Assembly: GCF_051155795.1 (NCBI RefSeq)
Contig: NZ_DAXETW010000011.1
Coordinates: 1 to 64,000 of the forward strand
DNA: 64,000 nt
Origin: Longibacter sp051155795
GTDB taxonomy: Bacteria; Bacteroidota; Rhodothermia; Rhodothermales; Salinibacteraceae
Direction: 5' to 3'
Below, piece after piece: positions 1 to 8,543 of this stretch. The number at the start of each line of letters is the position of its first letter. Position 1 is the first letter of the stretch. Under the pieces are notes generated by a model. The model ran no database searches. It was not told the DNA's origin and was given only the letters and a program-made list of their open reading frames with translations. Position numbers and translations under genes: made by a program.

Positions 1-3000
1 ACATCTGTACAGACGGACCCGAAGAGGCACATCGGTGTCTTATTCGTGCTGATTCTGGTCGCGGGGTTTTTACGACCGGCTCCGGCGGCCGCGCAGCAGG
101 GGTCGACCCGGTCGGTACCGAGACAGGACACTTCGACCGTTCATCGTGACACGCTCAATGCTGGCGCCCCGCAGCCGTATCAGATTCGGCCGTTCGTCAT
201 GGCGAGCACGCTGCGAGTCGAGCGGAACGGCACGCCGCTGCCCGCAGCCGCGGTGCAGGTCGAGGCTGTGCCCGGACGGCTCTGGGTGCGCCCGCTCCGG
301 CGGCTGACGCGAAGCGACACGCTGATAGCCGTTTACCGGACGTTTCCCCTGGATCTGCGCCCGGTCTACCGGCGACGCTCGATCGATACGCTCCGGACCG
401 CATCGCCCGAGAATACGGCTGCGGCGCCTGGCAGGCCCGCACGAGCCGATACGATTCGACCGGATGCGCGCCGGGCTCCGGTTGACACGCTCGCCAACAC
501 CGGCTACGTCGTAGTCGAGGAGGAGGGAAGCGACACCCTCCGCACGTTCGACCCCTTTGCCGGCGTCGATCTTCAACGATCCGGGTCCATTTCGCGCGGC
601 GTGACCGGCGGCACGAACCAGGACGCCGGAATCGAGTCCGGCCTCCGCCTGCAACTGGAGGGGAATCTGACCGACGATGTCGCGGTGCGTGCCCTCCTGA
701 CCGACCAGAATACGCCGATTCAGCCGGAGGGGACGACACGCCGCCTCGACGACTTCGACCGGGTATTCATCGAGCTCGAAACGCCGCAGGCCGTGCTGCA
801 ACTGGGTGATGTGGACGTGTCCTTTACCGGGACTGAGTTCGGCGTCTTTAACCGTAAAATCCAGGGGGCAACCGTTCGTAGTGCGACGCTCGGACCGGCG
901 CTCGGACTGAAGCAGGGGGAGGCGACGGTCTTCGGCGCAGTTTCTCGCGGACAGTACCGAACGCAGGACATCCAGCCGATCGACGGCGTCCAGGGACCGT
1001 ATCGGCTCGAAGGGGCGGAAGGCGAGCGGTTCGTCGTGATCGTGGCCGGCACGGAGCGTGTGTATCTCGACGGTCAACGCCTGGAACGGGGACGCACCAA
1101 TGACTACATCATCGATTACACGCGAGCGGAGCTCACCTTCACGTCGAATCGCATCATCACCGACGATCAGCGGATCACGGTCGAATTTCAGTACCGCACG
1201 TCCCAGTTCGATCGAACGCTGGTCGGGGGACGCGCCGATGCGGCCGTCTGGGCCAATGAGAACGGTCGGCCACGCGTATCGGTCGGCGCGTCGTATCTGC
1301 GGGAGGCAGACGGTCAGGACTTCGGGGCGGCCTTCAATTTGTCGCCGGAGGATTCTCTTGCACTCGTAAATGCCGGGGACGACCCGGCCGTACGGAGCGG
1401 GGCGCGGCGCGTCGAGTTCGATCCGGAAGCGCCCTACATCTTCTATCGCCGAGACATCCGGTCCACGCCGGCGGGATCCGATACTGTTTTCGTTGCGCTG
1501 GAGGAAGCCCCGGACGAAGGCACCGAGGTATTCCGGGTTGACTTTGCGCGGGTCGGATCTGGAAACGGGGCGTACGTCCGGGTGGGACGGCAGCAGAATG
1601 GCATTCTGTACGAGTATCGCGGTCCGGGACAGGGCGAGTACCAACCCCTACAACCGATCCCACGGCCGCAAATGCAGCAGCTTATTGATCTAACCGCGCA
1701 GGTCGAGCCGGTCTCCGGCGTGCAACTGTTCGGCGAGTGGGCGCGCTCGATGAACGACGATAACCGGTTCTCCCCGCTGGATCGGGCAAATGACGTCGGA
1801 CGCGGATATCTGGCCGGTGCGCGGATCCTGCCCGTCTCGATCGAGGCGGGCAAAACGTCCCTCGGCGAGGTGTCCCTCTTGGCTCGGCGGCGAGTGCGCG
1901 GCCAGACGTTTCAGACGTTTGACCAGAGCCGGGACATCGAGTTCAACCGGGAGTGGAATCTCGCCCGGACGGGGTCCTCGCCGGCCGCGGGTGTTGTCGA
2001 GGCGGGAGAAGAGGTTCTGGACCGCGCGGAGATGACCTGGGCGTGGAGCGACCAGTCGACCGCGTCCGGCTCGCTCGGTCGACTCCGCTTCGGCGACGCG
2101 TTCGATGCCCGACAGGCTCGCGGACGCGTTCGCCTCCAGGAAACGGGACTTCCGCGAATAGCGGTTTCGGCCGAGCGGGTCGATAGCCGGAATCGTATCG
2201 CAGGGACGCGGGGGACGTGGACCCGACAGCAGCACGAGATTCGTCAGCCGTTTGGAATTCTTGAGCCGTCGATTCGCTTTGACCGCGAAGTTCGAGATCA
2301 GCGGGACGCGGCAACGGACCAGGCGACGACTGGTGCCTTCGCTTTCACCGAGTGGGAGCCCGGAGTGGCAGTGACGGCCGGTCGTCTCGACGTGGACAGC
2401 CGGGTAGCGTATCGTCTGGAAGACGAAACGCTGAACGGCCGGACGCTCCGTGCGGCGCGCGCTGTAACGGCCACGGCCGCTGCGGCGTGGGCGCCGGTGC
2501 AGCCATACGACGTGTCCGTTCAGACCGGCTACCGCGTCCGGCGCTTCACGGAGCCTTTCAAGCGCACCGGGCGCAGCGATACGGAGTCGCTCATTCTGCA
2601 GCTGGATGCAGGCACGCAACCGCTGGACCGTGCCATCGATGCGCGCCTCTTTTACGATGCCCGCACGGAACGGGAACCGACGCTTCAAGAGGTTTATGTG
2701 CGCACGGGCCCGGAGCTCGGTCAGTTCGTGTGGACGGATGACAACGGCGACGGCCTTCAACAGGTCGACGAGTTCGTGCCCGAGACCACGCCCAACGAAG
2801 GAGCCTACGTCCAGAGCTTCGTGCCGTCGGACTCTCTCGCGTCGGTCGTGAGCATCGACACGCGGCTGCGCGTCCGATGGGAACCGCGGCGGATCTGGCG
2901 GACCTCAACCGCCCGATGGCAACGGTGGTTCTCTCGACTGGAGACGCGCTCAACCATCGAGATTCAAGAGAAAAGCCGGTCCGACCGGCTGACCGATCTG

Positions 3001-3693
3001 TATCTATTGAATCCCGACGCGCTCCGGCAGGAGGGGGAAACGGTTGACGGCACCCTCCGCCTTCAGCAAGATGTGCTTTTGTTTCCCCAGAGTCGTCGTG
3101 CGGGTGTAGACGTAACCTGGACGCAGGCGCGGGGCCTCACGGAACGCGCGGCGGGGCAAGAGCGCTCCTTTTTGAATGCATGGGAAGCCGCCACGCGGTT
3201 GCGCATGAGTCCGGCATGGACGGTCCGCCTTTCGGGTACCGTGCAGGCGGATCGATCGATCAGCGAAGCGTTCTCCGACACGCGGAGCTACGACATTTTC
3301 GCGCAGCAAATCCAGCCGGAAGTATCGTTCCGCCCGTCCGCTGAATGGAGCCTGACCGGGTCGGCGGCCATTGCAGCAAAAAAGGACGCCATCGGGAATC
3401 GCAACGTTCGCCTTCTGAGGGTCCCGGTCGAGGTGACCTGGGCGACCGCCGGGCGCTTTCGCGTGACGGCCAACGGTGAGGTCGCTGACATCGTCCTCGA
3501 CGGGGATGCAGCCGGACTGGCGCGTTTCGAACTCACGGAGGGGCGCGGGCCTGGACGATCCTACCTCTGGGGCGCGAGGGGCGAGTATCAGGTCAGCGGC
3601 AACATCCGCGCAACGTTCGCATACGACGGCCGCGCTCCCGCCGCGGCGGACGTTATCCACACGTTCCGGGTGAACGTGAGCGCGCAATTCTGA
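1..3693 (+). CDS. Giant outer-membrane/surface beta-barrel protein, probably 5'-partial
   Basis: I do not recognise a named function. The frame is open from base 1; the first in-frame start visible is GTG at 46 (1215 aa from there). Upstream codons read Lys-Arg-His before the hydrophobic stretch LFVLILVAGF and an AAAQQG signal-peptidase-like site. The signal peptide therefore seems to begin before 46, and probably outside the window. After the signal come a proline/arginine-rich variable part and a section with GSISRGVTGG, LQLEGNLTDDVAVRALLTDQ and IELETPQAVLQLGDVDV, which resembles large uncharacterised Bacteroidota surface proteins. The rest is dominated by alternating beta-strand pattern and the chain ends in phenylalanine, the usual last residue for BAM-inserted barrels. 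It converges with murA 18 bases downstream. A surface barrel is likely; its substrate is unknown. Confidence 0.7.
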   Translation, partial: TSVQTDPKRHIGVLFVLILVAGFLRPAPAAAQQGSTRSVPRQDTSTVHRDTLNAGAPQPYQIRPFVMASTLRVERNGTPLPAAAVQVEAVPGRLWVRPLRRLTRSDTLIAVYRTFPLDLRPVYRRRSIDTLRTASPENTAAAPGRPARADTIRPDARRAPVDTLANTGYVVVEEEGSDTLRTFDPFAGVDLQRSGSISRGVTGGTNQDAGIESGLRLQLEGNLTDDVAVRALLTDQNTPIQPEGTTRRLDDFDRVFIELETPQAVLQLGDVDVSFTGTEFGVFNRKIQGATVRSATLGPALGLKQGEATVFGAVSRGQYRTQDIQPIDGVQGPYRLEGAEGERFVVIVAGTERVYLDGQRLERGRTNDYIIDYTRAELTFTSNRIITDDQRITVEFQYRTSQFDRTLVGGRADAAVWANENGRPRVSVGASYLREADGQDFGAAFNLSPEDSLALVNAGDDPAVRSGARRVEFDPEAPYIFYRRDIRSTPAGSDTVFVALEEAPDEGTEVFRVDFARVGSGNGAYVRVGRQQNGILYEYRGPGQGEYQPLQPIPRPQMQQLIDLTAQVEPVSGVQLFGEWARSMNDDNRFSPLDRANDVGRGYLAGARILPVSIEAGKTSLGEVSLLARRRVRGQTFQTFDQSRDIEFNREWNLARTGSSPAAGVVEAGEEVLDRAEMTWAWSDQSTASGSLGRLRFGDAFDARQARGRVRLQETGLPRIAVSAERVDSRNRIAGTRGTWTRQQHEIRQPFGILEPSIRFDREVRDQRDAATDQATTGAFAFTEWEPGVAVTAGRLDVDSRVAYRLEDETLNGRTLRAARAVTATAAAAWAPVQPYDVSVQTGYRVRRFTEPFKRTGRSDTESLILQLDAGTQPLDRAIDARLFYDARTEREPTLQEVYVRTGPELGQFVWTDDNGDGLQQVDEFVPETTPNEGAYVQSFVPSDSLASVVSIDTRLRVRWEPRRIWRTSTARWQRWFSRLETRSTIEIQEKSRSDRLTDLYLLNPDALRQEGETVDGTLRLQQDVLLFPQSRRAGVDVTWTQARGLTERAAGQERSFLNAWEAATRLRMSPAWTVRLSGTVQADRSISEAFSDTRSYDIFAQQIQPEVSFRPSAEWSLTGSAAIAAKKDAIGNRNVRLLRVPVEVTWATAGRFRVTANGEVADIVLDGDAAGLARFELTEGRGPGRSYLWGARGEYQVSGNIRATFAYDGRAPAAADVIHTFRVNVSAQF

Positions 3694-3711
3694 CGAAGCC
3701 CCCGTCCGGGG

Positions 3712-5019
3712 TTACGCTTTGCGCTCCGGCTCCGCGAACTCGTCATATTGCTGCCGTTCGATGTTCGCCCCTGCGCTACGAAGCTTCGTTGCGAGGTTCT
3801 CGTAGCCCCGATCCAGGTGGTAGATGCGAAGAACGTCCGTGCGGCCGGATGCGACAATACCCGCCATGACCAGGGACACGCTCGCGCGCAGGTCGGTGCT
3901 CATGACCTGGGCTCCTTTGATCGGCTGACCACCGCGAACGGTCGCCGCGTTGCCGTCGACGGTGACGTCGATACCGAGGCGCTGCAGTTCGGGGACATGC
4001 TTGAAGCGGTCGTCGTAAATCGTATCCGTGACAGTGGCCTCTCCGTCGGCCGTGGCGAGCATGACCGTCCACTGCGCCTGCAGATCCGTCGGAAAGCCTG
4101 GATATGTTTCTGTCCGAATCGAAACCGGCGTGACGGTCTCAGGGGGCGTGACGACGGCCCCCTCGTCGGTGTATTTCGTCTCAGCGCCCGTGCCGCGAAA
4201 GTAGTCTTTGAACGCCTGTCCGAGATGTTCGTGATTTCCGTTGTTGATCTCGAACGGCTCTCCCGGCTCCCCCGCCATCGCGGCCAGGATCATGAATGTA
4301 CCCATCTCGATGCGGTCCGGAGTGTTGCGAACCTCGATCGGTGTGAGCGCGTCGACGCCCTGAATCTCGATCGTCCGCGTCCCGAGCCCGTCGATTTGTG
4401 CGCCCATCTTTTTCAGCGCCTCCCCGAATGCGACCACGTCTGGTTCCATCGCCGCGTTCTCGATCTTCGACCCGCCGCGGGCCGTGACGGCGCCGAGAAG
4501 CAGGTTGACGGTCGCCCCCACACTCGACGGCTCCATGCGAAAGGTACCGCCGCTCAGCCGTCCGCCCGTTGCCTTCGCCACGACGTATCCTTCATCCAAT
4601 TCGATCTCCGCACCGAACTGCTTCATCCCCTCGATGTGCAGGTCGACGGGTCTCGGTCCCCAGGCGCAGCCGCCCGGAAGCGACACCCGTGCCCGGCCAC
4701 ACCGACCCACAAGCGCGCCGAGCATGTAGAAGGAGGCTCGCATCTTCTTTACAAGTTCGTATGGGGCGACGGGCTCGTCGACGGTCGATGCGTTGATTTC
4801 GATGGCATGCTCGTCCGGACGGACGGTGACATCGGGACCCGTCACCCGAATCACCTTCGACAGCGTGTGGACATCGCGCAGATCCGGCACGTTCGTCACC
4901 CTCGTCGTCCCCTCCGCGAGCACAGCGGCAGCCATCAGTGGCAGAGCGGTGTTTTTGGAACCGCCGACCGTGAGGGAGCCGGACAGAGTGCGGGGACCTT
5001 CGATGACAAACTTGTCCAT
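3712..5019 (-). CDS. murA: UDP-N-acetylglucosamine 1-carboxyvinyltransferase MurA
   Basis: This enzyme transfers enolpyruvate from PEP to UDP-GlcNAc, the first committed cytoplasmic step of peptidoglycan synthesis. The 435-residue length is normal. It starts with MDKFVIEGPRTLSG and carries the substrate-binding pair Lys22-Asn23 (GGSKNTALP), the catalytic Cys118 in LPGGCAWGPRPVDLH (so fosfomycin-sensitive by this residue), and YPGFPTDLQAQ with the general-base Asp. Both EPT repeats are complete. The gene lies tail-to-tail with the surface-protein gene, with only 18 bases between the stops. No other mur gene is adjacent, so it is not in a dcw-type cluster here. Confidence 0.97.
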   Translation of the reverse strand: MDKFVIEGPRTLSGSLTVGGSKNTALPLMAAAVLAEGTTRVTNVPDLRDVHTLSKVIRVTGPDVTVRPDEHAIEINASTVDEPVAPYELVKKMRASFYMLGALVGRCGRARVSLPGGCAWGPRPVDLHIEGMKQFGAEIELDEGYVVAKATGGRLSGGTFRMEPSSVGATVNLLLGAVTARGGSKIENAAMEPDVVAFGEALKKMGAQIDGLGTRTIEIQGVDALTPIEVRNTPDRIEMGTFMILAAMAGEPGEPFEINNGNHEHLGQAFKDYFRGTGAETKYTDEGAVVTPPETVTPVSIRTETYPGFPTDLQAQWTVMLATADGEATVTDTIYDDRFKHVPELQRLGIDVTVDGNAATVRGGQPIKGAQVMSTDLRASVSLVMAGIVASGRTDVLRIYHLDRGYENLATKLRSAGANIERQQYDEFAEPERKA

Positions 5020-5185
5020 AAAACCGTGTTTCAGATGAGGGGACGGGGACGAAAATCGACCGACCGTTATTAAGCACGCTTCTCGCCTTTGTTCACCGTG
5101 GTGCGCCGCACAGGGGTCAAAGAACGGACCCGGCTACACTCCGTACCATTCATGCGTTCACCTCGGACACCGAACACCTCGATTG

Positions 5186-6355
5186 ATGGAGCGAATGTAC
5201 CTCGACCATGCAGCGACGACCGCCCTGGATCCGGCTGTTCTGGACGTGATGCTTCCGCACATGCGGGATCGGTTTGGTAATGCGTCTTCGGTCCATCAGA
5301 TGGGCAGGCAGGCACGGTTCGCAGTGGAGGAAAGCCGAGAACGGGTGGCCGCCTGTCTGGGCGCAGAGCCCGGGGAGATCGTTTTCACTAGCGGCGGGAC
5401 CGAATCGGACAACTTCGCGCTGAAGGGCGTCCTCGCCGCCACATCATCTGACCGCCCGTCGCATCTCATCACGTCATCGGCCGAGCACGAAGCCATCCTC
5501 CGACCGGCCGAACGCTTGCAGCGAGATGGGGTCGAGGTCACCTTTCTGGACCCCGGGGTGCAGGGGGCCGTAACCGTTGAGCAGGTGCGCGCGGCGTTAC
5601 GACCGGAAACGGAGCTGGTATCGCTGATGCACGCGAACAACGAAATCGGCACGCTGACCGGCATTCGCGAGATCGCCGACGTCTGTCGCAAGCACGACGT
5701 CCTGCTTCACTGTGACGCCGTGCAGACGGCCGGCCTCCTCGGGGTAAATGTAAACGACCTCGGCACCGACCTGCTGTCGGTGTCCGGACACAAGTTTTAC
5801 GGGCCGAAAGGGATCGGCTGTCTCTATGTCCGCGGCGGCGTCGATCTCGGAAGCCTCGTCGAAGGCGGCTCACAGGAACGTGAACGCCGCGGTGGAACGG
5901 AAAACGTGCCGGCCGTCGTCGGTTTCGCCGAAGCACTCGAACGGGCCGTGGAGGCCGCCGAGGAGCGGGTTTCGCACATTCGATCGCTTCAGGAGCAACT
6001 CGTCGCGGGTATCCGGGATCGCGTCGATCCTCCGTTCGTCTTCAACACGCCGGTCGACAGCCAGGATGCCATTGCACCGCACATCGTCAACGTCTCATTC
6101 CCTCCGGTCGATGATGCTCCGATCGACGGCGAGATGCTCATCTTAAATCTCGACATGCAGGGTGTCATGGTCTCGGCCGGGTCTGCGTGCACTTCGGGAG
6201 CGATGGAGCCGAGCCACGTCTTGAGCGCGATCGGGCGCGACCGTGCGACCGCTTCAGCGGCCGTCCGCTTTTCGATCGGAAAAGACAACACCGCCAAGGA
6301 GATCGACGCGGCCGTGAACGCGCTGGCCGAAACCGTACGTCGGATGCGCCGGTGA
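5186..6355 (+). CDS. Cysteine desulfurase (NifS/IscS family, class V aminotransferase fold)
   Basis: A PLP enzyme that removes sulfur from cysteine as a persulfide for Fe-S cluster or thio-cofactor synthesis. The family N-terminus YLDHAATT is present. So are the PLP-binding TSGGTESDN and HCDAVQTAG segments, the Schiff-base Lys203 in SGHKFYGPKG, and the sulfur-carrying Cys335 in the loop SAGSACTSG, which marks the group I (IscS/NifS) type. TTG at 5183 immediately precedes ATG 5186; I take the ATG, and ATG 5195 (MYLDHAATT) is also possible. No iscU or other Fe-S assembly gene is adjacent. The next gene starts about 35 bases downstream on the same strand, so the two may be cotranscribed. Confidence 0.93.
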   Translation: MERMYLDHAATTALDPAVLDVMLPHMRDRFGNASSVHQMGRQARFAVEESRERVAACLGAEPGEIVFTSGGTESDNFALKGVLAATSSDRPSHLITSSAEHEAILRPAERLQRDGVEVTFLDPGVQGAVTVEQVRAALRPETELVSLMHANNEIGTLTGIREIADVCRKHDVLLHCDAVQTAGLLGVNVNDLGTDLLSVSGHKFYGPKGIGCLYVRGGVDLGSLVEGGSQERERRGGTENVPAVVGFAEALERAVEAAEERVSHIRSLQEQLVAGIRDRVDPPFVFNTPVDSQDAIAPHIVNVSFPPVDDAPIDGEMLILNLDMQGVMVSAGSACTSGAMEPSHVLSAIGRDRATASAAVRFSIGKDNTAKEIDAAVNALAETVRRMRR

Positions 6356-6389
6356 GTCGAAGACCGGCCCTGACGCTATTCTGGAATAT

Positions 6390-7181
6390 ATGATGTCTCT
6401 TCTTTCGATGCCGGATTCATCGGAGACCAACGTCCTCCTTGTTTTTGCGAAGGAACCGAAGCCGGGCAGCGTCAAAACGCGACTTGCCGGAGTGACCTCC
6501 GACCTGAACCCTGCCGAGTCTGCACGTCTCTACACGGCGTTCCTGCAGGATGCGCTCCGGCAATACGCCATGCTCGGGTCCTTACTCGACGCCGATCTTG
6601 ACGTGCACCTGTACTGGGCGGGTGATCCGGCGCATGCGACCCTCTTCACGGAGCCGGATGACGGCAACGTTTCGGAGGCACCCGGCCCGGTCACGATTCG
6701 CCGTCAGGAAGGGGACGGACTGGGTCCCCGAATGCGAAATGCTTTTCAGAATGCATTTGACGAAGGCTATTCGAGGGCCGTTGTCATCGGAACCGACCAT
6801 CCGACGCTGCCTACTCCTTACGTCGAAGAAGCGTTTGCCGCTCTTCAGGATAGATCGTCCGTCTGTATCGGACCGAGCACGGACGGCGGATACTACCTTC
6901 TCGGGATGAGTACGTACGTTCCGGCGGTGTTTGAGGACATGACGTACAGTCACAGCCACGTATTCAAGAATACCCTGCGCCGCGCCGCCCGCACGGATGC
7001 GGACGTGATCGTTCTTCCCGAATTTTACGACGTTGACACCCCGGACACGCTCCGCCGCATGTTGATGGATCTGCGGGACGATGATGCTGTGGCCCCGCAC
7101 ACCCGATCCGCCGCTCGTGACCTTCGGCTCTACCATCGGTTCGACGTCTCCACCACCCGGGGTGGGCCCGCGGAGGGATGA
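6390..7181 (+). CDS. TIGR04282/DUF2064-type nucleotidyl/glycosyl transferase
   Basis: A GT-A-fold protein of the DUF2064 family (also called rSAM/selenodomain-associated transferase 1), related to CofC/MobA-like nucleotidyltransferases. Recognisable segments are LLVFAKEPKPGSVKTRLA near the N-terminus (nucleotide-binding loop), VVIGTDHPTLP in the middle and GPSTDGGYYLLGM, which is diagnostic for the family. Length (263 aa) is a little longer than usual because of a C-terminal tail. Tandem ATGs at 6390 and 6393 and a further Met at 6408 leave the exact start open. The usual partner genes (a TIGR04283 glycosyltransferase or radical SAM arsenosugar enzyme) are absent here, so the substrate cannot be predicted. 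Confidence 0.85.
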   Translation: MMSLLSMPDSSETNVLLVFAKEPKPGSVKTRLAGVTSDLNPAESARLYTAFLQDALRQYAMLGSLLDADLDVHLYWAGDPAHATLFTEPDDGNVSEAPGPVTIRRQEGDGLGPRMRNAFQNAFDEGYSRAVVIGTDHPTLPTPYVEEAFAALQDRSSVCIGPSTDGGYYLLGMSTYVPAVFEDMTYSHSHVFKNTLRRAARTDADVIVLPEFYDVDTPDTLRRMLMDLRDDDAVAPHTRSAARDLRLYHRFDVSTTRGGPAEG

Positions 7182-7407
7182 TGGATTGTCTCTTTCCTTC
7201 GCCGGCGAGCATGTGGAAGACCAAGGGAGTCTGGCCTGGATCGGCGCCCGCTGCCTGTCCGCGTCAAAAACGCACGTTGCTGGCGCCGGACATCGCGCCG
7301 AGGCGGGAGGAAATCCGGGTCGAAGATCCCGTCGACGCCTTTACAGTTTCGCCTGCATTTCCGATTATGAACAAAGCACCCGCTCCTCCGGCTTAACCTG
7401 CAGTGAC

Positions 7408-8496
7408 ATGGCACAGACTGACGATGCCTCGATTGGAACCGGTTCCAGCCGCGCCGATCTCGGCGACTTCAAAACGCTGGAACAGTTTATCTTAGAACAG
7501 CAGGACCGTTTTCCGCACTCGACGGGTGCATTCTCGCGCCTGCTTCGCGACATCAGCCTGGCGGCCAAGATCGTTAATCGCGACATGCGGAAGGCGGGGC
7601 TGATCGACATCTACGGTGCGACCGGCGAAACCAACGTACAGGGTGAGGTGCAGCAGAAAATGGATGCGCTGGCCCACCGTGAGTTCGTGCTTGCGCTCCG
7701 GCGGGGAGGGGAGTGCTGCCTCATTGGCTCGGAGGAGCACGCCGAGGCCATCCCGCTCGATACCTCGGCGGAAGGGGACGGAAAATACATCGTTCTGCTC
7801 GATCCGCTGGACGGCTCGTCGAACATCGACGTCTGCGTATCGGTCGGCACCATCTTCAGCATCTATCGTCTGCCGGATGGATATGACGAAGACGAACCGG
7901 ACCTGGACGCGGCCCTTCAGCCGGGGACGAAGCAGATTGCCGCCGGATACGTGGTGTACGGCTCGTCCACGATGCTCGTGTACACGACCGGAAACGGAGT
8001 CAACGGGTTCACGCTGGATACGTCGATCGGCGAGTTTCTGCTGTCTCACCCGAACCTGACGACGCCGAAGACGGGACGCATCTTTTCCATCAACGCGGGT
8101 TACTACCACTCCTTCGACGACGGCCTTCGGAGCTATCTCGACTGGCTCCAGGAGTATGACGAGGACGACCCGAATCGACCGGCTAAAACTCGGTACATCG
8201 GATCGTTCGTTTCCGACTTCCACCGCAACCTTCTCAAGGGCGGCATCTACATGTATCCGGCGACGAAGAGCAGCCCGGAAGGGAAGCTGCGCCTCATGTA
8301 TGAGGCCAATCCGATGGCCTGGATTGCGGAGCAGGCTGGCGGTCGAGCAACCGACGGACACGGGCGCATCCTGGAGAAGTCGCCGCAAAAACTGCATCAG
8401 CGCACGCCGCTATTCATCGGCTCGGAAGAAATGGTCCGCCGCGCAGAAGCCTTTCTGCAGGGCGATCCAGAACGCGCTGTGGCGGTCGAATCGTAA
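7408..8496 (+). CDS. fbp: Class I fructose-1,6-bisphosphatase (copy 1)
   Basis: It hydrolyses fructose-1,6-bisphosphate to fructose-6-phosphate, the irreversible step of gluconeogenesis. The 362-residue protein has the full class I pattern: HSTGAFSRLLRDISLAAK near the N-terminus, the metal site DPLDGSSNIDV, the YVVYGSSTMLVYTTG strand and the substrate-binding GGIYMYPATKSSPEGKLRLM. The frame is open back to 7081, but that part overlaps the preceding gene and has no FBPase character. The ATG at 7408 gives a normal N-terminus (MAQTDDASIG). The gene converges with dhaM (48 bases between stops) at the distal end of the glycerol/DHA block. A second, clearly related copy sits at 19705-20760. Confidence 0.97.
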   Translation: MAQTDDASIGTGSSRADLGDFKTLEQFILEQQDRFPHSTGAFSRLLRDISLAAKIVNRDMRKAGLIDIYGATGETNVQGEVQQKMDALAHREFVLALRRGGECCLIGSEEHAEAIPLDTSAEGDGKYIVLLDPLDGSSNIDVCVSVGTIFSIYRLPDGYDEDEPDLDAALQPGTKQIAAGYVVYGSSTMLVYTTGNGVNGFTLDTSIGEFLLSHPNLTTPKTGRIFSINAGYYHSFDDGLRSYLDWLQEYDEDDPNRPAKTRYIGSFVSDFHRNLLKGGIYMYPATKSSPEGKLRLMYEANPMAWIAEQAGGRATDGHGRILEKSPQKLHQRTPLFIGSEEMVRRAEAFLQGDPERAVAVES

Positions 8497-8543
8497 CGGC
8501 GACGCGCGCTGGGTCATGCGACGTTGCCCGAGGCGAGATGGAC

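Noticed and set aside
70..1644. 524-codon open frame on the - strand inside the giant surface-protein gene
   Set aside because: It is a shadow of a GC-rich gene. Composition is Arg-rich without domain pattern, while the + frame has a signal peptide and family-like segments.
3748..5073. 441-codon + strand frame opposite murA
   Set aside because: It lies antisense to an unmistakable MurA and has Arg/His-rich, structureless sequence.
7081..7407. N-terminal extension of fbp copy 1
   Set aside because: It overlaps the 3' end of the preceding transferase gene in another frame, and the added residues are not FBPase-like. ATG 7408 is preferred.
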